Shown: positions 1 to 12,237, counted from the stretch's first letter. The stretch is 64,000 nucleotides of DNA from Pogonophryne albipinna (GCA_028583405.1 CM053257.1:31677071-31741070); one strand, 5' to 3'. Numbers and translations are program-made. Notes: generated from the sequence alone by a model not told the origin.

Positions 1-500
1 GTGTTGACTCTGGTAAAAAATATCTAGTTAAGAAAAACACATATTTTGACCAATTTAGCCCCAAATTAGGACTAACTTACTGAAACCTATTAAACAAACG
101 CTATAGAGAATGTTGTTCATTTACTATAGGCAGCACAATTCTGAAACAAGTTACATCTATTCCAAAGTCACCTCCTTCAGACTGTACAACCACCACGGCC
201 CCTATAGACCACCAAACAATACTGACTATGACAATCTCGTGCAATAACGCTGCTAACTGTATGTGCGATATACACTCTTTTGCATTTGCAGTTGCAGCAG
301 AATGCAGTCGTTATTCTGCTGCAACTTCACTCTGCAATACAACGTGTAATACATGCATTATTATACAAGCTCTTCACATTCATAATTTCACTTAGCTTTC
401 AAAATGTGCACCTATTAGTCTTTATTTTAATTTTGACTAATATGGGCTTGTCTCTATTTTGTCTTTTTATTTGTTTGCCTTTATTCTGCTGTCTGTTTCC
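1..500 (-). other. Intron of the TM4SF gene, no feature recognised
   Basis: AT-rich sequence downstream of the first TM4SF exon on the minus strand. I see no second exon, RNA gene or clear repeat here. The open frames in this stretch on the plus strand are antisense shadows of the TM4SF exon. Confidence 0.5.
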
Positions 501-506
501 ACTCAC

Positions 507-683
507 CATGATTCCTCCTCCGAGGAGCCCCCCCATGTATTTCACCTCCTCGGTGATGTGGCCCTCTTGTGCGTACTTGACGGACCCGGCGGGGAAGAAC
601 AGCACGATGTTACAGAGGATGGAGATGAACACGAACGGATACAGAGAAAAGGCGATGCATTTGGAACATTTTGCAGTACACAT
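507..683 (-). CDS. tm4sf5: TM4SF (L6) family tetraspan protein, first coding exon only
   Basis: A 59-codon exon starts at the ATG at 683 (minus strand) and ends at a GTGAGT donor at 501-506. It encodes MCTAKCSKC at the N-terminus, a first transmembrane segment (about residues 11-31), a short extracellular FFPAGSVKYA stretch and then MGGLLGGGIM. Start MCxxKCxxC, FFPxG and GGGxM are hallmarks of the L6 branch of four-transmembrane proteins (TM4SF1/4/5/18), plasma-membrane proteins linked to adhesion and signalling. The MGGxxGGGxMV ending resembles TM4SF5 most, and TM4SF5 and MPDU1 share human 17p13, which fits the neighbour here. The other exons must lie left of the window; nothing in 1-500 looks like one. 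The upstream in-frame ATG at 791 is not the family start. Family assignment is firm; the exact paralogue is a guess. Confidence 0.68.
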
Positions 684-1776
684 CTTGTCAGAGTGGATGT
701 TGACTAACGGCTGCACTGACTCTTCTGCTCCATTCCTTCCTGTTTTTAGAGAAGGCAAATCCCCTGATGGTGAGGGAGGTGTGATACACACGCATTGGAG
801 TTATTTATTTGAGTAATTTTAATTTAGCATATTTTGCACTACTCTTACTTAAATAGGGGGCGGGGATCTGTCATGTGTATGTATATTTTATATGTTTACA
901 CGTCTCTCCTCATTTCATGCAATACAATAGAATTTTCTCTGTAAAAGATGAACTACTCACCTGATTAATCATCCCTAATATATAGATATCAAACCTGCAA
1001 TGCATCATAACCATAGAGATCATAACATGTAATTGATGGCTTTAATGTCGGAAGATGAAAACTTAGAAATATGGAAGTTGTCTTTTGTATTGTTTAAGTG
1101 TAATGAATTTAGGATTCCCTTATAAATAATGTTAAGGAATGTATTTATTCAATTATTTATTTGTATAAGTCTCCGCTGCAATTTTTTTTTTTATCACGTT
1201 ATTGTGCAAAATCTTGAATGTGTATTGTCGCCTATATTATTATGATTATTATTTATTTATTTGATTTAAGTGAAAAATAAAACTTCTTCTAAATGTCGTT
1301 ATAAAGAGATTTCATTTCAATGGCCTATTTTTCACATAAATAAAATTGAAAACACAAATTAATATTTTTGCATTTTCCTATAATCTGTTTTTTTAAGGAA
1401 GGAGAGCAACAAGTAATTTAAATGGCCCTTTCTTCACATGGGGGGGAAAAGCTAAAACTTTACACCAAAAACTAATCAAGTCAAGTATTTATATTTAAAA
1501 AAATGAATACATCATATTAATGATAAAGGTTGTTTGTATAGTTCATTGTTAAAGTTACAAAAATGCTTAACAAAATATATATTCAGCTATTATTATTTAA
1601 GATGCCTATATTTAACAGCAGGACAATTAATAACTGGACAGGGGAACCTATCAGAGAGAGAGAGAGGGGGGGGGGTCTTCAGAGGTCAGGGTACCCTCCG
1701 GCTCGTCTGTAAACACCGGGGATCCTCAGAGTCCCTCCCCCAGGCACAGAGCACCAGTCCCGGCTGCAGCTCCACC

Positions 1777-4700
1777 ATGGCCCCGTCTGCCTTCAAAAAC
1801 TTCCTGGTTACTTTTTTAATGCCCGAAAAATGTTACAAGAGGTTTTTCGTCAACTTCCACATGAACGGTGAGCTCCTCGCGAGGACGTTTCGGAACGAAG
1901 AGCGTTTATTAATATATAAACAGTCTCTGGGGAAATCCTGCAGAAATCTCCAGATGTGAGGAGGCGTTTCTCCTATAGCCTAGCACTGTGTTTAGCGTTT
2001 TCACAAACTGTGATAATGTGTTAAATGTGGCTATTATTTCCGTAATTCGTTTACAAAATCCTGTTTAATGCACACTAAAGCAGGGGTGTAAAGTAACTAG
2101 GTACATTTACTCAAGTACTGTGCTTTGAGGTGCTACTTGTACTTTAACTGCGTGTTTACATGTTATGCTACTTTGTACTTAGTTCTAATTCCCCTCAAAT
2201 CAGAGATAAATCGTGTACTTTTACTCCACTACATTATTTAATACCTTTAGTTACTTTACAGATGTGGATGAATGATGTGAAATATAATCAAGTCTTAAAT
2301 CAGACTTTAGTTCCACCTGGAATAAATTCACAAGCTACCCTGCAGGGTTGCCAACTCTCACGCATCTGGCGTGTGACACACTCTTTCACTTTCAATCTCA
2401 CGCTCTCACGCTGCCCAAACTATTCTCACGCCAAAAACAAGAATACCGAAGACTAGAAACGGTTTTGAAAACTTTTGTCACGTAGTGATCGTCTTCTCAA
2501 TAGAACATCTTTGATAATATCTTCTGGCCAATCAGAATCAAGATAACGGCGTGGTGTTGTTGCAGGAAGTCCCGACGGAGAATACTTTTGCTGTAGTACA
2601 TCTCTATATACATCGATACAACATTACGTGTTGATAGAAATCAACACGTAATGAAATAAGACCCCACGGTGTGATGATTGATAGGTGTGTGGGCTGTCTT
2701 TCATTTTGACACACAGAACAATGGGGGCTATCCACCCTTATCCACAATGTAAAGTAATTCACAGCCTCTTCTCTCTTCTCTCTGTGAGGAGCAGCAGGTT
2801 CAGCTTTCAGAACAATGTAACACAAAATGAAAATGGCATTAATTTTTTTAAATATGTCGTGTAGTAATAGATGTATTTATTTTTCTTCTCAAGAGAGTAC
2901 CAGAATGTGTATATGCAGGGGTTGGGCTTTCAGCATGTCAACTCTTTCACCTGTGGAGAAATTGCAGGATTGGCTCCAGGTCGCCCTTTTTATTTACTAC
3001 AAGACAAATGTGCCTTTTTATTTCATACAGTTCAATTTGGATTGAGACAAGGAAATAATCTAAACCTCACGCGTGGCGTTTCACTGTCAAGGGGAGCGTG
3101 TATGTAATTACATTGCAAATACTGACTTGAGCCCCACCACTGTATGGGTTAGCCCTACCATAGATTACCCAACACAAATACTCTGGAGCCGCAACTGCCG
3201 TCCCGTATTGCGCATGCGCAGATCTAAGATCCAGTAGAAATTATAAAAAAGTAAAAGTCTGCTGCTTATTGTTCTAATAGGCCAAAATACAGTCAAAGAG
3301 TATGAGAGTGAGAGTGTGTTAATTAATATATTTGGCAGTTTGGAGTAAGTCTGTATGTATTGGCCTCTCACGATAATTAATTTTGTTGGATACATTTTCC
3401 CGGATAATATTGTCGGCACCGTTGTATGACAATTTTAGAACACTGACATAATGATAATATATAATAATAATTCAAGTACATCCTTTCAAACTGCTAGTCA
3501 CATCCTCATGTAAATGGCAATTTATCGAGTTCATTTTTATTTATCGTACGATAAGTCAATTAATTGCTTATCGCGACAGGCACATAATAAAACAGTGGAA
3601 ACAAACATGTGTTTGACTTTCATTAGTGAATTAAACTGTGTGCCCTTTATACTGTAGTCTGTGTCCAATATTGTGTATTTGTATATATTGTATATATATC
3701 CTGTATATATGCTAAGGTCCCGCTGCTGACACGATAGCAGTCATTTAGTGCGCATATGTGTAATTAAACCCATGATATCAAAATCTCACTCCAGCCAGGT
3801 ACCCAAAGTTGGCAACCCTGGAATACAAAGTAATTAAGCTGCACCTTTACCAGCTTTGAGAACAATTTAATGATCAATAATTATAAAACACATCATATAT
3901 TATTCTGAAATGGACCAAACTGCAGAATGAGTAGTCTACTTTTACTCTTGGTACATTAAATATACTTTTGTAATTTTGCTTGAGTAACATTTTGAATGCA
4001 GGACTTTTACTTGTAACAGAGTATTCCTACACTCTGGTACTTCTACTTTTACTCAAGTACAAGATCTGAGTACTTCTCCCACTTCTTATTGTTTTTAATA
4101 TGTGTTTGTATCTATGTTGCAGGGGCTTGCCTTAGGTTTGTGATGAACAGAGTTATGGGATTTTTGATCTTACTGGACACTTTCCTGGGTAAGAAGATAA
4201 GCCTTATCTGATTTAATCATGCAACAGTCACAAAGAAGTCTGTCCTCTCCATAATGATTGATCAATGGCCACCACAGTGATGAGTCACAAACTCTTCTGG
4301 TAAACTGTTGTGTAACGCTGAACACTGTAGATCACCATGGCAACATCAGGCCTGCTAATGGCATCACAACACACCACTGCATTTAAATATCTGAAATGCA
4401 GAAACGGTGACATCTCTAAATGTCTCTTAGAAGCTGAACCCTGCCACTGCAAACATAAAGTAGAACATTGTATCTGGATAGTAGGAATACTAGTAAGACA
4501 TACAGTACTGTACTGTGAGTTTTCCATGACCTAACCTACTATACTCCACCCTAAATTGCTCCTGTGGGTATTGTCCACAGTATTCAATGTATTATACGTA
4601 ATATGTAATGTAAAGCACTTTGAGCACTGGGAAAAGCGCTAAAAATAAATACCATTAATTATGATTATACTGTTCTATCACCTTTTCATGCCATACTCTA

Positions 4701-7700
4701 TTATTCTATGACTTTTAATGACTTTAAAGTGAGATGTTATGACGTATACTATACAAGTACTTTTTTTACATTAAACTATACTACAACTTTTTTGTGAAAT
4801 TTGTATAATATACTTTATTTTGTTAAGAAGAAGAAGAAGAAGAAGAAACAGAGCAGCCTCCCCCTCAAAGAAATACAGACAATAATTGCAAATCAAGAGC
4901 GAAATGTTTCCGTCTTCCACTGCAATTGTTCAATGTTTTACTCATTTGTAAGTATTGTTAATCCTGACACTGACTGCATGTTGTGGTCTCTGTGCAGCGC
5001 AGCTCCCCCAGCTGCTGAAGATATTGTGGAGGAGAAGTGCAGACGGTCTGAGTCTGACCTCCGCCCTGCTGCAGCTCTACGCCTTCTCCTGTCCTGTCGT
5101 GTACGCCATAGCACACCACTTCCCCCTCTTGTACGTATATAGCATCGAAAAAACACAAAAGAGTTCTCTGTCTGATTCACTGGTAGATCAGACCACAAGT
5201 CATTAATTAATCAGTTGCATATGTTACTCATTATTCCTCTTACTACTGTGTCAATAGGTCCTGAGTTGAGATGCATTCACTTTACTGTTTACATTTATTT
5301 CTGTGATGCTATTAGTATACTCCAATGTCAACAACAAGCCCAACATCAAAGCGCGTTTCACCAGTTATTTCCTCAGCTAGCTTCAGTTTATGAATATATG
5401 ACTCACTGTTTGAACAAGCCACTGGGTGTGAACTGATGGCATCCATTCAAACAAATGTACACTCCTTAATGCCAATCTGCCAAGTTAAACAGGAAGTCTG
5501 TTAATGTTCTGCAGAGAAGGATGTTTCTCTGAGAGCTTTTGTCTGCAGCTGACTGTATATCTGTCATTATACTTATCATAGATGTGTTTTACTTCTTCGC
5601 AGTGCCTGGGGTGAGAGGCTCATCACGTTGACCCAGACTGCCGCCATTGTCTTCCTCATCCTGTATTATCGTGGCCGAACCCTCACAGGTTAGCGCACAC
5701 TCAAGCACAATTTTCTAATTTCATATTCCAAAATATTTTTTTTACGGGATGCCGTGGGGGATGTGGTGCCATGATCTGGTGTGTGAGGAATCTGGCGGCT
5801 GCATGTTGTACCAGTTGTACCCCCCCCCCCCAAGCTTTGTCATTACAAAATCATGCCTGTTATGATCACTTTAAACCATTTCCTTACATAGTTTGTTTTC
5901 CAATCCTTTGTACTTACTTTTTTATCCAAAAATGATACCCTCATTACATTGCCTACAATTGTTGATGTTGAACACCTTTTAAAAACCACACCACCTTTTG
6001 TCAGTACAGTAGTTACATTTAGGAACCATTGAAATAGATTCTGATTAGGTTTATCTAGATCAGTGTTTCTCAAACTTTTTCATACCAAGGACCACTTAAC
6101 CAATACAAAAACACTCGCGGACCACCTAACTCCACAAATATCCAAAATCACATCCTTTTTCTAGAACAGATTACAAATCGCCTGAAAATGGTACAAACAA
6201 GTGGCAACATGTGTGACGAAGGTGTTGCGCTGGGCTTGAAACTTAAGCTTGCGGAGATATTCCCACGAGAGTGCGGAAATCTTAAATGATTTATTAGGGC
6301 TGTCAAACGATTACAATTTTTAATCAGATTAATCACAGTTTAAAAATTAATTAATCATGATTAATCACCATTCGAACTATGTCCAAAATATGCCATTTCT
6401 TTATGTATATTGTTGTGGGAATAGAAAGATAAATGAAAGAAGGCGGATATATCCATTTAACATACAGTATGTTTATTATAACATTTTTCTGCGTGTCAAA
6501 ATGAAAGACAGCCCACACACCTATCAATCATCAAACCGTGGGGTCTTAATTCATTACGTGTTGATTTCTATCAACGGGGGAGTACTTCAGGAAAGTCGAC
6601 GGGGGGGGGCTAGTGGAGTACTTCGTGACCACAGAGTGTGAACGTTGTGATCAGCTGTTTTAGCGCAGTTCTCCAGTGAAGGGGGGGGGAGTCTCCCTCC
6701 GCAGCCGGTTGGCGTAGTTTTGGCACAATTCCGTTGTACAGACCGACGTTAACAGCAGCCCTGTCTGTGCACACGGAGGGGCTAAGCCATTTCTTGGTAT
6801 GGGTGTAGCCTACCCCAGCCATACCCTGGCGCTGCCACTGGTGGGATGTATGGGGCGGGCCATTCTGCCCATGCGTTAAATGCGTTAAATATTTTAACGC
6901 AATTAATTCAAAAAATGAATTACCGCCGTTAACGCGATAATTTTGACAGCATTAGTATTTATTTATTTCAAATGTGAAATTTTCCCAATATACTCACGGA
7001 CCACTAGGGGGCGCTCACGGACCACCAGTCGTCCGCGGACCACACTTTGAGAAGCACTGATCTTGATGAAGCCTCAGCAAGGCTTCAACCTGCCTTTTTC
7101 AAGCTGAAAGACTCTACAGAGTTATTCAATAAAAAATGTATATAGTCAAAAGTCATAACTGTATTTTCACAGAAGGTGACTTTTGTAGAGTCATCAGTCA
7201 CATCAATCATTAAGAAGTCAAATGCTTTATTGACAAATGAAAAGGTCCTGTGCATCCTGTAGGAGTACGTTAATAGTATATATATTTCTGCTACTAAAAC
7301 GCTTGTTGTTGTTCAGTCTGATGTTTATGCGAAGAGGGGTTTATCAGTGATTCATAAAGTCTTCCTGTTTAATTTTTTGCTCAATGCTTTCCTGGAGCGC
7401 CCTCTTGTGGTGTTATCTTGTGACTCATACACTTCTCAGAGGGACCTTGTGTTCAAAGAACACATTTCTCTGAGTTAAAGAGGACATATTGTGCTCATCT
7501 TCAAGTTCATATTTGTTTTTTGTGCCTCTACTGTTTAATGTTTAAAAAGGTCTTTAATTTTCCTGTACTGCCTACCTCTTTTCCCCCTCTGTCTGAAACC
7601 AGAGCTGGTTTTCAGTGTTTTTTTTTTCTTTCTTTGTGCATGAAATTCCTTATTCATTCCTGTTATTCTCTTTTCATGGCAGGAATTCTGTTCCTCTTGG

Positions 7701-8620
7701 CTTTCGGAGGGGCCATGCTCCTTCTGGCGTCCTATGCAGCGGCAGCAGTCGTCTCAGCGATGCAGGCCTCCAGTTTGCCAGCTTTAATAGCAAGCAAGGT
7801 AGCAACTCAAACATATCTCTGCAGCTCAATATGTTTGCTGTCCTATGACCATTAGGTAGATTTGTCTCAAAATGATTATGTATGAACAGACCAATAATGC
7901 GTGAAATGTGTTAATGTAAAACACCTTCCACAAATGCAAAAGAAAAATGTGCAAACTCACAAAAATATTTAGCAAGTACACATACAAAACTACAAATGCA
8001 CTTGCACTATTTTATCTGTTTTATTGTGTTGCACTGTTGGAGGACCTCAGATCTTCATTGTCATAACTACACTAGCTATATGTACAAATGACAATAAAAT
8101 TCTTGAATCTGGAAAATCATGAAGTAAAATCTGTGAATTCTCTAATTATAAAATACAACTAAACAAATCACACTTGTGAATATCTTTCTAACATCTCTGT
8201 TAGTGGATCACTTTTTTACACACATGGCTTTTTGAGACAAACTAAAAGTAAGCATGCAAAATGTAAATCTATCAGAGGACGGAGAATGTATTTGCTGTTA
8301 TTGTTGTTTCCAGGTCTTCCAGGCTGGAACAAACCACAGTAACGACAGCACGGGCCAGCTGTCCTCTCTGTCGGTGCTTCTGTCCTGGGCCGGCTCTCTG
8401 GGATTCATCTTTGTGTCTCTACAGGTACGCTCAGACAGAAACACAGCATGCACTATACTCCAATCACTCATGGTTATCTTTACTAACTGCTCCAAACTGT
8501 GTCTTACAGGAGACAGGAAACTGGTTAGCCACGGTGTCCCACACTCTGTCAGCCTGTCTCAGCTGCGTCCTCCTGGCTCAGGTCTTCTGCCCTGATGCCA
8601 CCAAGAAGAAGAGCGAGTAG
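1777..8620 (+). CDS. mpdu1: Mannose-P-dolichol utilization defect 1 protein (MPDU1), complete
   Basis: Seven coding exons join in frame with GT-AG sites: 1777-1867, 4123-4188, 4998-5130, 5603-5688, 7683-7798, 8314-8424, 8510-8620 (714 nt, 237 residues plus stop; the human protein has 247). The N-terminus contains LMPEKCYKRFF (family: LLPEKCY). Exon 3 carries the PQ-loop signature AQLPQLLKIL followed by SADGLSL, where the family has VKLPQVFKIL and SAEGLSL. Exon 4 has AWGERL and the YYRGRT motif, and exon 6 has HSNDSTGQLSSLSV. The C-terminus is lysine-rich (KKKSE), consistent with ER retention. MPDU1 is a multipass ER membrane protein needed to use dolichol-phosphate mannose and glucose in N-glycan, GPI-anchor and related assembly. 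The introns hold many transposon copies, but no coding lesion is seen. Fish have mpdu1 paralogues; I cannot tell which this is. Confidence 0.93.
2081..4087. mobile_element. hAT-type MITE split by a second transposon
   Basis: The left end at 2081 (CAGGGGTGTAAAGTAACTAG) and the right end near 4087 (GTACTTCTCCCACTTCT) match the two ends of the complete 500-bp copy at 56967-57466, in the opposite orientation. Between them this copy is interrupted by the element at 2343-3820. It lies in mpdu1 intron 1. Confidence 0.75.
2343..3820. mobile_element. DNA transposon with CAGGGTTGCCAACT termini, nested in a hAT MITE
   Basis: The element starts CAGGGTTGCCAACTCTCACG and ends AAAGTTGGCAACCCTG, so the terminal inverted repeats are about 14 bp. 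The uninterrupted MITE at 57.2 kb shows the pre-insertion sequence at this point. No intact transposase is visible. The stretch 2446-2720 inside it is shared with the elements at 6296-6954 and 46073-47078, so it is itself composite. Confidence 0.7.
4580..4665 (+). repeat. Retroposon-like 3' tail
   Basis: The sequence AAAGCACTTTGAGCACTGGGAAAAGCGCTAAAAATAAAT with trailing ATTAATTATGATTAT is typical of the 3' end of fish L2/CR1-type LINEs or SINEs that borrow such tails. It lies in mpdu1 intron 2. Confidence 0.5.
6061..7059. mobile_element. hAT-like element with 8-bp target duplication, containing a nested element
   Basis: Ends are CAGTGTTTCTCAAACTTT and TTTGAGAAGCACTG, an inverted pair. The flanks are ATCTAGAT (6053-6060) and ATCTTGAT (7060-7067), 7 of 8 matching, as expected of a hAT 8-bp target-site duplication. 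No transposase is seen in the remaining body, so this is a non-autonomous element. It lies in mpdu1 intron 4. Confidence 0.75.
6296..6954. mobile_element. DNA transposon nested in the hAT-like element
   Basis: It begins AGGGCTGTCAAACGATTA and ends ACGCGATAATTTTGACAGCATTA. The internal TTAATCATGATTAATC and TTAACGCGATAA tracts match the copy at 46073-47078, which lies in the opposite orientation. The inverted ends read (G)GGCTGTCAAA and TTTGACAGC. Confidence 0.7.
7474..7612 (+). repeat. Dispersed repeat A, diverged copy
   Basis: AGAGGACATATTGTGCTCAT through CTGTCTGAAACCAGAGCTGG resembles the better copies at 8822-9075, 49703-50140 and 51330-51605, and the reverse copy at 32828-32985. It ends just before mpdu1 exon 5. 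Confidence 0.55.
7980..8115 (+). repeat. Dispersed repeat B (retroposon-like 3' end)
   Basis: The segment from GCACTATTTTATCTG to GACAATAAAATTCTTGAATC shares its plan (TTGTTGGAGGA..CTCAG..TTCATTG..CAT..GACAATAA..TTGAATCTTG) with 35985-36165. It lies in mpdu1 intron 5 and looks like an old retroposon tail. Confidence 0.5.
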
Positions 8621-8821
8621 AGGTGGAGGACAGTGATGAACCAACACTCACATCATATATATATCCTTCCTGTCCTTTGAGGAAATGCTTTGCGATTCTG
8701 CGCCTGATGTTGGAATAAGAATGGCTACAAATACAGCACCGATGTAGCAGGAAATGTTTACAGTACTGAACACTTTTTGTATATATATATATGGCTGTAT
8801 GCTACATTTAGATATTTCATA

Positions 8822-9075
8822 TTGAGGACATATTATGCTAATTTCCAGGTGCGTATTTGTATTTCTTGCCTCTACATAACTCCATGCTTTAATGTTCAAA
8901 AAGGTCTTTATTTTTCTCATACTGCCTGTGCTGCAGCACCTCTTTTCACCCTCTGTCTGAAACCAGAGCCCAGTCTGCTCTGATTGGTTAGCTGGCCAGC
9001 TCTGTTGTGATTGGTCAACTGCTGAGAGAAGTCCCGCTCCATCACGTACAATGTGTTGGACTTCCTGTTTAGTGT
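8822..9075 (+). repeat. Dispersed repeat A
   Basis: A copy of a ~250-bp repeat beginning GAGGACATATTATGCTAATT and including GTGCTGCAGCACCTCTTTTC and GATTGGTTAGCTGGCC. Further copies lie at 49703-50140, 51330-51605 and, reversed, 32828-32985. The class is not certain. This copy lies in the presumed 3' UTR of mpdu1. Confidence 0.65.
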
Positions 9076-9143
9076 CTGGATCGTTTATGTCCCATTCCAC
9101 ATATCTCCATCATGTATTATGATTGTATTTGAAACTGTTTGTG

Positions 9144-9149
9144 AATAAA
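9144..9149 (+). promoter_or_regulatory. Probable mpdu1 polyadenylation signal
   Basis: AATAAA about 520 nt after the mpdu1 stop codon, the first canonical hexamer in the 3' flank. A dispersed repeat (about 8822-9075) would then lie inside the 3' UTR. Confidence 0.5.
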
Positions 9150-10187
9150 ATACATTGAATGTAACGTCATAAAAGTTACAGTTTAGTATGTCAGAAACTA
9201 ATTATGGTATATTATGTCAAAAAAGTATAGTATTTCCTCCTAAGCAACCGTTTTTAATTTTGTATGCAAGAAGCTTTCCATTAACAGGTTTATATGCTTC
9301 AGGTAACGCCCGCCCTCAAATGATCACTGTTGCTCGGTAACACTGTGGATGTTTGCAGGAGCGCAGCCAAGACACACTGAGGTAACCGTGTTGACCTTGT
9401 TTGTGTTTTCCATCCAACAGCTCACACAATGAGATATCACCAGATAATAAACCATTTCTTTATTTAATGATGCTGTTTATATTTGTCTCTGTAATAAAAT
9501 GTAGATTTAAAAGAGCTGTCACCTTCACTCACCTTTGTGTCGGCACTGTAAAGACCTTAGTTGATCATTATCAAGGTGCACATAAAAAACTGACCTCCTC
9601 CAGGTCACAGCACAACACAGCATTAGCCTTGTGCACCATGCCATGGTGACCCAGCTGACACGAGACATGTGACGACGTGTCATATACACAAAGAAAACCT
9701 GCAAGTGAATCTCGTGAAACTACAATGACAAAATACAAACAAAATATACAAAATTAAAGCCTGTTGTTGCACACATGTGACATGATATATACACATTACT
9801 GCAAGTGAAAAAATAAAACCCTGATGCCTGCAGGTAGATAAAATAATAGTTAATAGTTTCTTTGTGTTTTTCATCACCATTTGTAACTTACTATATCAGT
9901 GGTGGTATGTATTCAAGTATAACATGTACTTTACTTTGATATCTTTATACTTCTACTTCAGTACCATTCATAGGGAATATTATGCTTTTTAGTCCACTAC
10001 TATCATTTACAGCCTTAGCTACTTTAAGTACATATTTTTATTAAGAAATGTAATGTTTTATTTTAAATTAAACCACAGTTTTCACAGTTCATACAAGAAC
10101 AGTTTTTAATAGATTGATTGTTTTAGGTTTTTCTTTAGATACTTAGAGTGCTTGTATGTATGTGCAAATGTAATGTTCCCCTCTCAG
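9150..10187. other. Intergenic, no gene recognised
   Basis: AT-rich sequence without a supported gene. The part at 9897-10060 (GTGGTGGTATGTATTCAAGT onward, with TACTTCTACTTCAGTACC) is a diverged piece of the same hAT-type MITE family seen at 2081 and 56967. The rest shows nothing I can name. Confidence 0.5.
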
Positions 10188-10690
10188 TGGCGGAGCTGGG
10201 GGGTGGCTGGGGGGTGAATCCTGGCCACCCTATTTGCCACCCCAAACACTCTCACCACGGGGGCCCAAACTATTTTAGAACATTAAGAAAAAAACGTTTA
10301 AGTAACCTTTCATCATTCATCAAGAATTAACATTAATAGGACGTTATATCGATAATGTAAAGTACTCACTAAACTTACAATTCATTTAACTTATTTTCTT
10401 CCAAAAGTTAATTATCCAAAGCCTCTGTACACCCCGTTCTATTTACATGTAATGGTTTGGTCCTGCCTGCAAACACGGTGCAGCACCGCCGGCACTTTCT
10501 AGCAGACACTAGTGTGAGCATGTGAGGAGCAGGGATGCTAGTACTTACGTGTGTAGTACCATGTCTCAACGACTCACAAAGTCAGGCTTTCAAAAGAGAA
10601 AAGAAAGGAGAGAAAAACAAGAGAGAGGGACTAAAGGGCGACAGTATGTCACCCAGTTTTTCAAAAGAAAAGGTGGGTGTGGTCCATGAG
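10188..10690 (+). pseudogene. hAT-like transposase N-terminal fragment
   Basis: The stretch starts with a hAT-like CAGTGGCGGAGC end. An ATG at 10561 opens a 42-codon frame reading MSQRLTKSGFQKRKERREKQ then ending in QFFKRK at a possible GTGGGT donor (10672); read through, it stops soon after. A basic SGxQKRKxxR segment is typical of the start of TTF-type hAT transposases and of the ZMYM1-like proteins derived from them. A similar [10 protein letters not shown] peptide occurs at 43329. No transposase core follows, so I read this as a fragment. Confidence 0.4.
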
Positions 10691-11255
10691 TGGTGGAATT
10701 ATGTCTGTTAGCTAAGCTTAGTCCATTGTAAATAATAATTGTTATGTTTTTTTTTACTAAGCTGACATTAAGTACTGTTAATATCTATACAGGTTTTTAA
10801 TTGCACTGGTCTTTTAGCTGACATTTAACAAATACAGGCAGATTATTAGCAGCTATTCATACTAAATCAGTTGTCCCTCCCCCTGGTGCCAAGACCAACA
10901 GATCCATCTCTAGGCTCAGCAGCCCTGTACCCCCATAAGGCTGAACCTGAACCAGCTTTTCTCCCAACTGAAGGAGGTGAGCAGCATTGTGTTGAATGCC
11001 ATGCCACTTAACATATCTGAAAGGAGACTGGAATACAACATATATATATATATATATATATCAAAACAAAAAGCTAGCATCTAATTTCAATTACACATTT
11101 CAAACACAGTATTTTCCCACATATTTAAGTTATATTTATTTGGATTTATGCATTCATGTTGAGAATGTTCCATTCAAAAATGTTATTATTAAAAATGCAT
11201 TTACACCATAAGAGATGACTATTGAGATCTATTGTCAGGAATGTTAGTCTTATAG
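10691..11255. other. Intergenic, left edge of the macrosatellite
   Basis: No gene is seen. A short TA microsatellite lies at 11038-11061. Homology to the second macrosatellite copy begins at about 11256. Confidence 0.5.
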
Positions 11256-11520
11256 GAAGGGAAAGGTCTGCCTTATGGACAGATTTTACATGTGATTTGT
11301 CGTTTAAATGTACAAATGTCCGCACAATGGAAATGTGACGTCAACTTATAATGCAAAGTCCCTGCCACCGACAGGACAAATTTGACCAACTGTACCTACA
11401 TACTTGGGGGTGCTCTACGCATGTGTCTGTGTCCACCCCGTGGATCATGGACATTACATTTGGGGTCCACGAAGCAAAACACCCTGCTAACAGCACTGAT
11501 GATCCCCGCATAACAGCGCT

Positions 11521-12237
11521 GATCTGAGGGTAAAAATAATCATCATTCTGTATATAAATATGCTATGTCAATATCCTGGACATTTCCTTTTAACTTTGGG
11601 GTCCACGAAGCTGACACCAGCCGTGATACCCGCATAAAAGCGCTGATCTGAGGGTAAAATAATCATCATTCTGTATATAAATATGCTATGTCAGTATCCT
11701 GGACATTTCCTTTTAACTTTGGGGTCCACGAAGCTGACACCAGCCGTGATACCCGCATAAAAGCGCTGATCTGAGGGTAAAATAATCATCATTCTGTATA
11801 TAAATATGCTATGTCAATATCCTGGACATTTCCTTTTAACTTTGGGGTCCACGAAGCTGACACCAGCCGTGATACCCGCATAAAAGCGCTGATCTGAGGG
11901 TAAAATAATCATCATTCTGTATATAAATATGCTATGTCAGTATCCTGGACATTTCCTTTTAACTTTGGGGTCCACGAAGCTGACACCAGCCGTGATACCC
12001 GAATAAAAGCGCTGATCTGAGGGTAAAATAATCATCATTCTGTATATAAATATGCTATGTCAATATCCTGGACATTTCCTTTTAACTTTGGGGTCCACGA
12101 AGCTGACACCAGCCGTGATACCCGCATAAAAGCGCTGATCTGAGGGTAAAATAATCATCATTCTGTATATAAATATGCTATGTCAATATCCTGGACATTT
12201 CCTTTTAACTTTGGGGTCCACGAAGCTGACACCCTGC
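11521..12237 (+). repeat. 123-bp satellite, array 1 (about 6 copies)
   Basis: GGACATTTCCTTTTAACTTT recurs at 11578, 11701, 11824, 11947, 12070 and 12193, an exact 123-bp step. Units alternate between CAATATCC and CAGTATCC, and the last two both carry CAATATCC, so there is a two-unit higher-order pattern. The first unit and the last end (GACACCCTGCTAACAGCA) differ from the middle ones. Confidence 0.93.

Noticed and set aside
280..816. Open frames of 178 and 82 codons on the plus strand
   Set aside because: They are antisense to the TM4SF exon, whose minus-strand reading has family motifs and splice sites.
11521..12237. Possible CRISPR-like array
   Set aside because: The repeat fills the whole 123-bp unit with no unique spacers, in a eukaryotic context; it is a satellite.
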